Origin: Mesostigma viride
Lineage: Eukaryota; Streptophyta; Mesostigmatophyceae; Mesostigmatales; Mesostigmataceae
Assembly: GCA_009746045.1 (NCBI GenBank)
Contig: RPFO01000050.1
Coordinates: forward strand, 3,651,949 to 3,715,948
Direction: 5' to 3'
Length of the DNA: 64,000 bases
Positions within the stretch are counted from its first letter, which is position 1; the number at the start of each line of letters is the position of its first letter. Both the position numbers and the translations under genes were made by a program. Below are positions 9,660 through 20,829 of this stretch, one piece after another. The notes beneath the pieces were generated by a model, which saw nothing but the letters and a program-made list of their open reading frames with translations, ran no database searches and was not told where the DNA came from.

Positions 9660-11200
9660 CCAGGACTTCCGTATATAGTGGGTAGTCCTCCACAGGTCTG
9701 TTCCGTGTCCCATCGTACATGCATTGTTGAGAGATCATCCGCCAGTTCTGTGAAGGGTCCCAAGCCCAGGCCGGTCCGTACCACTGGCGGCGTCCATATC
9801 CATTAATTCCGGCATAATTTCCCCCTGCACACCGCCGGGGTGTGGCATGCAGGCCGCTGTGTGCACGCTCTCCCCATATCAAGGAGACAACCCCTCCCCA
9901 TATATCTATTCATCATCATGGTGGACTATATTATGCTCCGTGGCATGCCTTTGCGCATGACACGCAAGTACTTACTTACTTACTTACTTATATTATGAGG
10001 CGTGCACAAGCCCGCTTTGCCCGGGTGGAGGGGCGCCCGCCGCGGGGATCGCCAGATGAGATCACGGAGTACACCAGCTACGGCGGGGTTGACCCGCCCT
10101 AGCTACAGGGTCGACTGCCGAGCGATCTGATCTACGCTGATGACACGACGCTTGTCACGGAGACCCCGGAGTCCGCCCAACTCTGGCTAGATACTGGCTA
10201 GATAGTAGCTTGTCACTGGAAGCGCGGGCGGTGGGGCTAATCGGATCAGCAAGAAAATGGAGGTCATGGCCATCGGCTTCCATCCCCGCTGGGACCACCC
10301 CACCCACCCTCCTCCTGCTGGACGGCAGCCCCGTCCCACCGGCGACTCGCTTTGAACAAGCTCCTTGGCAGCTGGCTCCCGGCCTCCACGTACCATTAAT
10401 TACGGCCGGCGACATCAACCCCGGCCCCGTTGGCCAGGCCTGGGCGGCCCTCCGCCATGCACTGACTTCAGCGCTAGCTGTCGACGTCGACAGGTTCTCG
10501 GGACCTGTCGCGCTACCTGAGTGAACGGCGCGCAAGCGCATTCTGTTCAAGGCCCTTGTCCTCAGCATCCTCCTTTACGCGGCTGCGAGGCTTGGACCCT
10601 CCGGACCCGCAGCCGCTGAGCAAGTAGCTTGACGGCACAGTCGACACTCGAGTGCTCCGTCACATCCGAGGTCCGGGCGTCCGCTACCAAGAGCGCCGCA
10701 CCCGGGCCGAGCTCTAGCTACTGCGAGCTCCCTCTTGTCACCCATATACTTGCATCTGGCATCTGCCACCGCCGCCTCCTCTTTGCCGGCCATCTTGCCC
10801 GCACAGACCAGGTGAATACTAGCTGATGCACATGCATGGGCCCTGCGGCCGGGCGGGCTTAGGACTTGCCAACCAGGTAGACACCTCCTCCTAGGGCAGA
10901 ATCCCCTTGTCCCGTCGCATGAACCCACGGCATGGCAAACTTGCCCCGCTGCACCGACGCGGCGCGACCCGGACCTATGTGACACAATTGCTTGAGGATG
11001 CAGGGTTTCTGGGATTATCTGTACTCCACGCCCGCATGATAGACAAGGAGAAATGGGCTGCCGTCGATCTGCGATAAGCATCTTCCTGTGGGGCATGCTC
11101 CTGTGTAATTTCTTCCCACGGGCCCCGCGGCCCGTTGGTAGAATGCAGGTTAGAAGTCCGCAGCTGGAGGTTATTGCCCCTGAGGATAGCCGCTACACTA
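9660..11200 (+). pseudogene. LINE ORF2 fragment (RT to C-terminal region)
   Basis: Bases 9700-10170 match the RT segment read on the minus strand at 25720-25440 (FRVPSYIVEIIRQFYEGS; LSPYLFIIMVDYIM; then the ADDTTLVETPESAQLWL region), here with small insertions and stops. Bases 10210-10830 match the post-RT part (IGQAWAALR, RKRILFKALVLSILL, then a C-terminal CHRRLLFAGHLARTDQV at 10765-10815). Many frame breaks; a decayed copy. Confidence 0.65.
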
Positions 11201-11224
11201 CCGCCTCGGATGATGCATTAAGAA

Positions 11225-11565
11225 TTTAAAGCCAAGCTTTGCCTATGCAGAGAGCTACTCTCTGCATGCTGAGACGCCATGCCCTAGCCATTGTTTAGCC
11301 ATGATGATAATTCCACCCTATGTCCGCGCTGGATATTTACATCGTGGTGCAGGTGCACCTTGTGCACCCAGAGCAGGTGTAGTTTACACCCTACCCTCGT
11401 GCGAGCTTTTAATACATTCTAGCTGGGCTAGGCCCAGCTAGAATGTATTAAAAGCGCCATATGCCCCTTCTCAGAGATATGTGCCATACATGTACTCCCA
11501 ACGGAGATGTGTTCCAATTTAATTTTAAAATTTTATTTTATTTAATTTAATTTACCGCCTTGTCT
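11225..11565 (+). repeat. 3' UTR of ORF1-only LINE family, solo copy
   Basis: CATGCAGAGAGCTACTCTCT, GTGCAGGTGCACCTTGTGCA, GCCATATGCCCCTTCTCAG and CCCAACGGAGATGTGTTCC in the family order, ending in an A/T-rich tail of repeated ATTTT/AATTT. An internal perfect inverted repeat (TTTTAATACATTCTAGCTGG and its complement) lies at 11407-11453. 5'-truncated. Confidence 0.65.
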
Positions 11566-11754
11566 GCCATTATATACAGCAGAGGACAGCTCCGATGAGG
11601 ATTCATATCCCCCTCTAGTGACTATGTGGGCTCACTTAACATGGTTGGGGCATGATGCAGATCTTTGTAACTTTTGTGTCAATATTTTTTCTAATTAGAT
11701 TAGCGTAGTGCTCCGTGGCATGCCCATGCGCAAGTACTTACTTACTTATGATGG

Positions 11755-12075
11755 GAACCACACCAGATGATGTATTAGCCTTTAAGTAGTTAGCCATGCT
11801 TTGCCCATGCAGAGAGCCACTTGCTGCTGCTCAAGACACCAATGCCCTAGCCATTGCTTAGCCATGATCATCTTCCACCCCATGTCCGCAACTTCCGAGC
11901 TGCTGGAATACATGGCGCTGGTTGTCTCCTTGACATGGTGGTACAGGTGCACCTTGTGCACCCAGAGTAGGTGGCAGTAAACACCCACCACCTGTAGGTT
12001 GTAGATCAGAATGTATTTAAAACCATACGCCCCTTCTCAGGGATATGTGTTACATGTACTCCCCACAGAGAAAAT
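11755..12075 (+). repeat. 3' UTR of ORF1-only LINE family, second solo copy
   Basis: CATGCAGAGAGCCACTTGCT, GTGCACCTTGTGCACCCAGA and CATACGCCCCTTCTCAGGG in the same order as the copy just upstream, ending near GTACTCCCCACAGAG. 5'-truncated and without coding sequence. Confidence 0.6.
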
Positions 12076-12253
12076 TGATGAATTAATATCCCCAACAGGA
12101 CCGCATGCAGTTGATTCAATCCCCTGATATCCCCAAGCTAATAAGGGGTCGCGCGTATTCAACTGGAATCCCCCAGTAGCACCCACCTTGCCTCGGGATG
12201 GCACCGTTGCTATCAACTCCAGCCAACGCCCACATCACAGCGTGCCACTCCGA

Positions 12254-15200
12254 TCAACGGTCCACCTCCCGCCGTTGATACGGGTGGTACCGCGCGTACC
12301 CACCGCCTTGCTTCTGGCGACCGCCCCCAAGCCCCCCGCCCCCAGCTCGGTCCGGGTCCACCTGCCCCGGCTCCATTTCCCCTTCCCCTTCCTCCATCAC
12401 TTCCCCTTCCCCAGGCACCAACTCACCCTCCTCCTCCTCCTCCTCCTCCTCCTCCTCCTCCTGGACTCTCCTCGCATCGTCCCCTCCAAGGCCACCCTTA
12501 TCCACCCGCCTCGACCCACCCTGGCCACCAATGGGGACCCCCTGGCCACCCTGCCTGCTGACCGTGCCCAGCCGGGACATATCAAACCCCTTGGACGGGT
12601 ACGGATCCGTCTGCCTTGCCGCGTCGTCACCTCGCCGCCGTGAGGCCTCTGCGCCGCCTCCCTTGGGGTACTCCGTCGGATCACCACGGCCACGATCCAC
12701 AGGACCACCGCCACGGTCCGATGCATTACCTCCGCCACGGTCTGAAGGATTACCATGGACACGATATGATGGCTTACCACCAACAACAACACCCTCCCCG
12801 AGCTCTGCTTGGGCATCATCCCCCGCTTGCTGCTCATCCTGGCCGGCACTGCCCCCAAACCTCTCCTCGCCCCTCCAGTCCTCGCCCCGCCGTTCCTCCC
12901 CCCTCCCCTCCCATGCCGCCAGAGGCCTGCTCCTCTCACGGTCCGCTGGAACCCGGTCGACCGCGGGAACTTGCCCCCTGATCGGCTCCCCGTCGCCGCC
13001 CTCTCTGCCACGGCCAGGGCCGCGACCAGGGTCCCTGGGACCGCCCCGCCCGCCCCTCTCCCTCTGCCTCCCGCCCTCATGCTCCCTCCCCTGCCCCGCC
13101 ACCGCCTCCCCCTCGCGCCCCCTGCCCCGCTCCCCCTCCCCCCTCTCTCGCCCCCCCCGCTCGCCCTCGCCCTCCCGCCTCTTCCCGCCATGCCGGTCTC
13201 TCTCCCTCGACACCTCCCGCTCCCTGTCCCTTCCTGCATCCTTCTCCCTGAATCCATCCCGCTCCCTGGCCCCGTCCCTGTCCCGGCCCAATTCACGCTC
13301 CCTCGCGCCATCGCGCTCTCTTGACACGTCCCTTTCCTTTCCCCCATCCCTTTCCTTGGACCCAATATCCTTTGCCCCATCCCAATCCCTTACCCCATCC
13401 CTGTCCCTTCCCCCGTCTCTCGCCACGTCCCTGTCCCTTGCTCCGTCCCTCTCCTGCCCCCCTTCCCTGTCCCAATCGGCCTCCCGCCCCCTCGTCAACC
13501 CTCGATCCCCCGTAAGGGCCGGCCCCGACCGGTCCGATGGCCCCCCCCCCAACCCCCCCCGAGAGGATGTGTCCATTTTACTTGAATGCCCCGATGCCAC
13601 CGACGACGACCTGCCCCTGTGGTGGTGACCGTGCCGGTGGTCCCCGTGCCGCCCGCCGTCGCCGTTCCTCCCTTCCCTACCATGCCTCGACGATGAGTCG
13701 TCCCGGTGACGGCCCCTCGAGACATGATGCCGTTCATCGTCACCCCCAAGGTGCGGCGGATGTCGGTCGTTGCCACCCCCACCATCCCCCCCCGCTGACC
13801 CCCGTCCCCGTCCTCATCCCCCCCCCGACGACCCCCATCCCTCTCCAGGGATGGGGAGGCTACCCCGGCCCCGGCCCCTGAGACAGGGGTGGCACCCGCG
13901 GGGGGCCCTGGGGCCACCGTTGACCCCTCAGCCCCCCCTAGCTCGTCACCGATGGGATGGCCCGGGGGCACACAAGAACGCTGACCTGGCGCGTGGGTGC
14001 GCGAATCCGGCCAGGAACCTGACTCGGTCGACACGGTCGGGTTGGCCCTGGCGTTGCTGGACCGGGGGAAACCCTCACCCTCCCTCGCGCTCGCCTCGCG
14101 CTCGCCTCGACCCCTCACGTTGCCTCCCCGTTCTTGCCTGTCAACATCCCCTGTCGCATCATCACCATCCCGGCCCCCTCTCGTGCTGTCATTTCCCGCC
14201 CTGGCATCCCCCCCCCTGTCCCTGCCGTCCTCGCCCCCGCCACCAGTGCCCCCGCCGCCGGCCGCTGGGTTCCCCCCCTCACCCCCCAGACTGCCTCTCC
14301 CACTTCTCGCACCCCCCCCCCCACTTGTCGCCGGCTCCATGTCTTTATCTCCCTCATCACTCATGGCCTCGGCGGCACCCGCCAATGTCCCGTTCTCTCC
14401 AGCGTGCTGCTCCCCCGATTTCCTCCGTTTCGCGGCACGGGGGCCATCCGCCCCCCCCCCGGGGCTGTGTTCTCCGCCCTCCCGTCCTCCCCGGCAACAG
14501 CCATCCCGCTCTCTACACCAAGTCCCGAACGCGTGCCCCCACTGTCCTTCTTGATCATCCCCCCCCCCGGGGCCGCAGCCAGCGGCGAGGGTACCGATGG
14601 GGATGGCGGCGGTGTCGGCTTGGATTCGAGGGGGGACCTGCCTCCTGCTGCATCCTTGTGAAGGAACTGGCTGCTGAGGACAGTCCCTTCAGGGACCAGG
14701 GGTATGTACGTGGCCTTGGGCAGCGTGTACATGTTGGTGATCACGCGGCAGACCTCGACGATCTGGGGCAGAGTCACGTTGAAGAGCAGCCACCAGGGTG
14801 GGTCCTCGGGTAGAGGGACTTGGAGCCGGCGCGCCGCGAGGTAGATGATACCGCACGCGACGACCTCGCCGCGGAACCGGACGCACAGGGTGGTGCGCAG
14901 GCTGGTGGGTGGAGGTGGGGGGGTCGGTTAACGGTGATGGGTGCGTGGAGGTGGTTGGTTGGTGGCGGTGATGGGTGGGTGGTGGGTAGGGTAGGGTGGG
15001 GGGCGGAGGGAGCAGCCAGACGGAGGGGGAGGTATGGCAGAGACACGCGGCGAAACATTAGCGGTTGAAGCAGAGCTAAAGCAGCTCAACCCAAGACCTC
15101 AAACCGCCCCCCATCCCAGCCCACCCCCTAAAACCTTGGTACGCTCTGATCGTAAGAACAATGTCCCATGACGAAAGGGATGACTGTTCCTATTACCAAA

Positions 15201-18200
15201 GGGTGCTTAATACCGACGGGTGTGAGACACACAGAAGACAAGGACATGCGGCACCACAAGTGGGAGTCGTCGATGTGCCAACCATGTCAGACGCTTGTCC
15301 ATCGGAAGCGTTCCAAGGGGAACTACCTTGTGCTGCAAGGAAACCAACGGTAGACGATGTTGGATTAAGGATTACGATGTCTCCTTCCGCATTAGAAGAT
15401 GTCTCATTCGGCAATAGAAGATGTCGAATTCAGCGATAGGAGATATCTAACTCAGCGATAGAAGATGTCTAATCCAGCAATAGGAGATATCTTACTTAGC
15501 AATAGAAGATGTCTGACTCAGCAACAGAAGATGTCTAACTCAGCAATAGGAGATATCTAACTCAGCAATAGCTGATATCTGACATCTGACATCTGACATC
15601 TGACATCTGACATCTGACATCTGACATCTGACATCTGACATCTGACATCTGACATCTGACATCTGACATCTGACATCTGACATCTGACATCTGACATCTG
15701 ACATCTGACATCTGACATCTGACATCTGACATCTGATATGTGATATGTTATATGTGATATGTGATCTCTGATCTCTGATATCTGATACCTGATATCTGAT
15801 ATGTGATATCTGATACCTGATACCTGATATGTGATATCTGATATCTGATATCTGATATCTGATATCTGATATCTGATATCTGATATCTGATATCTGATAT
15901 CTGATATCTGATATCTGATATCTGATATCTGATATCTGATATCTGATATCTGATATCTGATATCTGATATCTGATATCTGATATCTGATATCTGATATCT
16001 GATATCTGATATCTGATATCTGATATCTGGTATCTGATATCTAGCTCAGCAAAAGAAGATGTCTAACTCAGCACTAGAAGATGTCTAATCCAGCAATCAA
16101 GAGAAATCTCCTCCAGACGCGGCAGATATCTAATCAACAAGGAAGATTGGCCCCTCGGGAATAACAAGGCACAAAAAGGCCGCGTGGCGGAAAACCATGG
16201 TGCGGCTCAACTAGGAAGGACAGGGCGTGGCAATAAACAGCTTCGCTTTTTTTCCAGACGGTCTTAGCCCACCTGTTGTGGACAAGGCACCCAAACACCG
16301 TCCCAAGAAGACGTCGTTGAACACTACCACGCCCACTAGAGAGGGGGTGCCCTGTCTTAGACTGTTAAACTAAACATTATAGAACTGTTAAACTAAACAT
16401 TATAAAACTGTTAAACTAAACATTATTAAACTCGACTCTGGAGGCGTGCCCACGTACCGTTGGCGAGACATCAGGCCTCATGCGTCAGGGCTGACTTAGT
16501 GCATACATTAGAGTTACTCTAGCACAAACTTGTGCAGGTGCTACCAACATAACAAAGTGTTAACAAATAAGAGGAGTGATGATAATATTAACAATAGACC
16601 GGCAGCCCACCTGTCGTTGACAAGGCACCAGGCCTCTCGCATCAAGTCGGTCGACCCATGCAGTAGCTGCAGGTAGTTGAGCACAAACTTGTGCGGGTGC
16701 TCCACGTGCGCGATGAAGCCCATCTCCTTCAACAGGTGGCGCTCCGCCTTGACCAGGTCGCTCTTCATGCGGTCGTACCTCTGGCAAAGGTAGAGGTTCC
16801 ATATAAATAAGGAGAGGGGGTGCGCCATATCAAGATAACTAAGGGTGAGCTTCGTAAATACACAGAAGTGTTCGCCAAATAAATAAGGAGAAGGGCGCAG
16901 CAACAACAATGAGCAGGACCGTGTGAATGAGTTGAAAATGAGAGCAACACACGCCGTTCTTCCTTTACCAGGTCGCTCTTAATTCGGTAGTACTTCTGGC
17001 AGACGGGCAAGGACGCGCCAACCCAGGAAAATGACGAGTTGGAAATGTGGAAGACCAAAACAAACTGATGGCCCTCCGCCCTGACCACATTGTTGCTCAT
17101 GCGCCACAGCTTCGGGCGGACTCACACGGTGCACTAACGACCATCTCTAGGATCCTGTGAAGGAGTTTCAAAAACAGCGGCGTAACGCCGCTCCGCCTTG
17201 GCAAGCGGCGTAATGCCGCTCCGTCTTGGCAAGCGGCGGTTCAACTACTCACATCTATACGCACTAAGGGCCGACTCACACAGGTCGCGAAACGTGGTTC
17301 GTGCAGTCATGGTTCGCGAACCGTTTCGCCGCGTGGCATCGAACTTTCTGCCACGTGGTGGGGAACTGGGTTCGCTAACAGGCTCGCATTCACACGGCGG
17401 TTTGGGGACGTTTGGCTTGTTCAGATAGGTAAAGATCGGTTCACCGTAACTTTTTTGCTCACGTTGCCGCAATTTCTGTTAAGTAAATAGCCCAGCTATC
17501 TACTTAACAGATAATTGACACGCCGGAAGAGGATCGTTCGCTCGCCGCTAGCCCACTGCCAGCCCGCACACTCACGAATTACCAGTCTCTGCAGACTAAT
17601 TACGCCCGGCCTTCTGGCCTCGTCATTACGCCTAATTACGCCTCCGGCCCCTGGGCCGCGCAATCAGCCCTGCGCACTCCAGGCTCCGGCCCCCGGCACT
17701 AGTCCTATAAGAGTGATCAGAATATTGACGCCACAATATTCTAACTCCAACCCATCCTGGGAACCTCGGTACTATATTTCTGCAAGAGTGATCAGAATAT
17801 TGACGCCGTAATATTCTAACTCCAACCCTTCATGGGAACCTCGGTACTATATTTCTGCAAGAGTGATCAGAATATTGACGCCGCAATATTCTAATTCTTT
17901 CCGCACTTTTCTGCACTCCTCCAGAGACTCCTCGTTGTCGCCACCTGTCCTTGGATCGACGACGTCAAGTGGGATATAGACGATAGCACATTCTGGATTT
18001 TGGCGGAATTCGGTGTTTCTTGGTCTTTACTGGATACTATTTTCTAGTCGGCGAGACAGGCTTCGCTGGATCGAAGCTGTCAAATTTTCTTCAGCACCCT
18101 GCCGTACTGAATAGTACGCCGACTGAATTGATACCCGTCATTTCCATACTTCTAGGTCTCTTTCGCACCTGTCAGGTTCGATTCACAGGCACATGGACTT

Positions 18201-20744
18201 TCGCTCGCAAACATGGTTTGCGACACAATTTTCTGCGAACCAAAAAGTCATTTCGCGAACCATGGCCCTTCTCAAGCGCTAATCCGCCAACGCCGTGAGA
18301 AGATTCCTGACACGTATGACAGCTGTGCTCAAGAACCGTGGTTCGCGACCCGTGTGAGTCGCCCCTGAGAACACAGACATGCGAGCAAACCCACCTGCCA
18401 CAAACCCACCAGCAAACCCACCTGCCACGAACACACCAGCAAAACCCACCTGCCACAAAACCACCAGCAAACCCACCAGCCACAAGCACGCCAGCAAACC
18501 CACCTGCCAACAACACACCAGCAAACCCACCTGCCATCAACACGCCAGCAAAACCCACCTGCCACCAACCCACCAGCAAACCCACCTGCCACCAACCCAC
18601 CAGCAAACCCACCCATAAACCCACCCAAGGGGATGTGTCCCCGTGACCGAGGTTAGGGAGCGGCGCAAGCATCCCCCCCAAGCCATAATTCTGGCACATG
18701 CCATGCTCAGGAACCTGCTCCCCAGAACCCATCTGAGCTGGATGGCATTGAGCACATCTACTTGCACATATGCTTATCAATGGACTACCAAGCTTGTATC
18801 TATTTATCAACGAGACAACCAGCACAGGCCAGAAACTGGAGAATCGTGGCCACGGTAGCTCTAGCATGCTGTTATCTTATCCGCGTTTGTCGAGTCGTCC
18901 AGGATGATGGAATGACAGAGGTGGGGGTGGAAATACATAGCCGTGTACGATAAAATGATGGCTGGCTAACGATACATGGGGAGACCTAGACAGATTGGCT
19001 AAAAAACAAACTTGCGTAATCAGTGGGCATGCGTATAGTCTATTGGCGCCCATCGTACTCCCGCGCGCGCTACCCCACGCCCCACCTCGGAGAACATCTC
19101 GAGCGGCTCGAGCAGCGCGCCCGACCGCCGCTGGTGCATGCGGTGGAACACGTTGAGCACGTCGCGGATGCGGCAGGGGTACTCCTCCAGCTTGGCCGCC
19201 AGCCAGGTGCACGCCATCGCCATGTCCTGGGGAACAGCGGGTCAGAGAGAGAAAGGGTCCAGGAACAGAGGGATGTGGGAACAAAGGGATGCGGGACGAA
19301 AGGAATCAAGAACAGAGGGATGTGGGACCAAACGGATGCGGGACGAAAGGAATCAAGAACAGAGGGATGTGGGACCAAAGGGATGCGGGACGAAAGGAAT
19401 CAAGAACAGAGGGATGTGGGACCAAACGGATGCGGGACGAAAGGGATCAAGAACAGAGGGATGTGGGACCAAAGGGATGCGGGACGAAAGGAATCAAGAA
19501 CAAAGGGATGTGGGAACAAATGGATGCGGGAACAGAGGTCAGGCAAGGAGCACACCATCGCCATGTCCTGAGGGGCAAGGCAGTGGCAAGAGAATGGGGT
19601 AAAGTGTGACAAGAGCGTGTCCTGAGGGGCGAGGCAGTGGCATGAGAATCGGGTAAAGTATGACAAGAGCATGTCCTGAGTGGCCAAGGCAGTGGCAAGG
19701 GAATGGGGTAAAGTGTGACAAGAGCGTGTCCTGAGGGGGCAAGGCTGTGAGTAGAGCATGGGGGAAAGTATGACAAGAGTGCGTCCTGAGGGACATGGGA
19801 AAGTAGGTAAGTAACAAGAGCAGGGGAATAATGCAGGACCGAGGTAGTGCGGAGAATGAAAGAGGACGAGGACGCGCGACGTGCATGACATCAACCGTGC
19901 CTTCGAGGGGCAAGGCAATAGTAGCGGAAAGTAGCCGCAACAACAAAGGCTCGATAAGAGGAACGCCATCGCCATGTCCTGGTGGAAGCGACTATCATAT
20001 TACTCTTGTTCTAGCATACCGACCACGGATGTACTATTTTATGGACTCCAACTCTCGACTCCTCGCGCGCCGCTCACCTTTACGTTGAAGCGCTTCATGG
20101 ACTGCTTGCAGTAGAAGCGATGGAAGATTACCTGCCCTGTCGCCATGACCACTTGCTTACTGGGGAACAGACAGGAGGTAGAGAGGGAGACGACCAGGAT
20201 GAAGTATTTTTTTGGGAAGCTCGTCAAGGACATCCTTTCAAATCAAATTTGGCGCGATCAAGGGGGGAAAGAAGGGGAAAAAAGAAGAGGGGAAACATCT
20301 GAAGTAGGATAAAGCAGCATATAAATAAAATTAAAAGGAGAAGGGGGGGAATATATGAAATATTATAGAGTAACATATAAACAACACTGAAGGAGAAGAG
20401 CGGTATATATCTGAAGTATGACAGAGCAGCATAAACAACAATAAATGGAGAAGAGAGGAAAATATTTGAAGCTTGACAGAGAAACATAAAGACAATAATG
20501 AAAGGGTCGAGCAACGCTATCCGTTCAAAGCCAACTTCATAGTCCGAAGGTACGAGTGAAAGTATCTAGTCATTAGTCCTTGAGGAGGATACAGCCTGAG
20601 CAGGATGCCGCCTTCTTGGATGAGCTCACACCCGTACACCCGCAGCAGGGTCTCCTTCTCGGGGTCGACCCCGTCCTGGATAGTCGGGGTGTTCGCCAGC
20701 TGCTCATCGTCCAGATAGAAATTGTCAATGGTGGTGTGAATCAT
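12254..20744 (-). CDS. CYCL1: Cyclin L (arginine-rich cyclin), five exons resolved
   Basis: Exons on the minus strand: 20744-20593, 20159-20078, 19226-19086, 16780-16611, and 14901 onward; phases agree at every junction. ATG at 20744 gives MIHTTIDNFYLDDEQL; then RVYGCELIQEGGILLR, MATGQVIFHRFYCKQSMKRF, MAMACTWLAAKLEEYPCRIR, KAERHLLKEMGFIAHVEHPH and NDSLRTTLCVRFRGEVVACG, ending the second cyclin fold near PLPEDPPWWLLF. This order closely follows plant cyclin L, the CDK11-type partner that binds splicing factors in the nucleus. The tail (to the stop at 12254) is rich in R-D, R-E and G repeats like the family's RS-like domain. It changes frame near 14450 and 13550, at long C/G runs, so more introns or indels are likely there. 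Confidence 0.85.
15572..16038. repeat. 7-bp satellite in cyclin L intron 4
   Basis: About 22 copies of GACATCT (15580-15735) pass through a mixed zone into about 40 copies of GATATCT (15840-16035). Flanking 15400-15560 and 16040-16110 hold a looser repeat of AGATGTCTAACTCAGCAATAG. The whole block sits between cyclin L exons 4 and 5. Confidence 0.9.
16951..16995 (-). pseudogene. Decayed duplicate of the start of cyclin L exon 4
   Basis: Minus strand CTGCCAG then KYYRIKSDLVKEERR resembles the true exon 4 start (TTTGCCAG then RYDRMKSDLVKAERH at 16780). The acceptor-like CAG is kept, but the frame then fails. It lies in intron 3, about 215 bases upstream of the real exon. Confidence 0.6.
17268..18365. 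mobile_element. MITE-like DNA element in cyclin L intron 3
   Basis: Left end GGGCCGACTCACACAGGTCG, right end in reverse complement GGGGCGACTCACACGGGTCG, both continuing into GCGAA and CATGGTTCGCGAACC-like blocks. Flanks are TAA on the left and TGA on the right. A 3-bp TNA target and GGG-CGACTCACAC ends suggest a PIF/Harbinger relative. A third terminus-like sequence (GGGCGGACTCACACGG) lies at 17115. No transposase seen. Confidence 0.55.
17700..17900. repeat. tandem repeat, about 80 bp unit
   Basis: Three copies of AGAGTGATCAGAATATTGAC followed by CAATATTCTAACTCCAACCC and GGGAACCTCGGTACTATATT, inside the MITE-like element. Confidence 0.8.
18375..18625. repeat. minisatellite, about 24 bp unit
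   Basis: Alternating ACCCACCTGCCAC and CACCAGCAA blocks repeated about ten times in cyclin L intron 3. Open readings across it are repeats, not genes. Confidence 0.85.
19245..19545. repeat. 47-bp tandem repeat in cyclin L intron 2
   Basis: Five to six units of GGATGCGGGACGAAAGGAAT then CAAGAACAGAGGGATGTGGG, starting right beside the exon 3 acceptor. A second array of about 54 bp units (GTGTCCTGAGGGGCAAGGCA) follows at 19565-19800. Confidence 0.85.
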
Positions 20745-20829
20745 GATCGCCTTGCTCTCCGAAGACAGAACGGCTGGACTAACCTTCCAGCTGGCTGTGG
20801 GGATCAGTTGCACTGTGAGCAGCAACCCC

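Noticed and set aside
9433-9882. 149-residue minus-strand reading as one gene
   Set aside because: Only the part up to about 9655 is ORF1; the rest is plus-strand RT sequence read backwards across an inversion joint.
10390-10420. GDINPGP reading resembling a 2A motif in LINE ORF2
   Set aside because: Other copies read ADDINTRIGQAW at this point; the match comes from a local base insertion and lacks the D-x-E-x-N-P-G-P spacing.
12397-13628. Long Pro/Ser/Leu-rich and Gly/Arg-rich readings on both strands
   Set aside because: They shadow the R-D/R-E-rich cyclin L tail in other frames.
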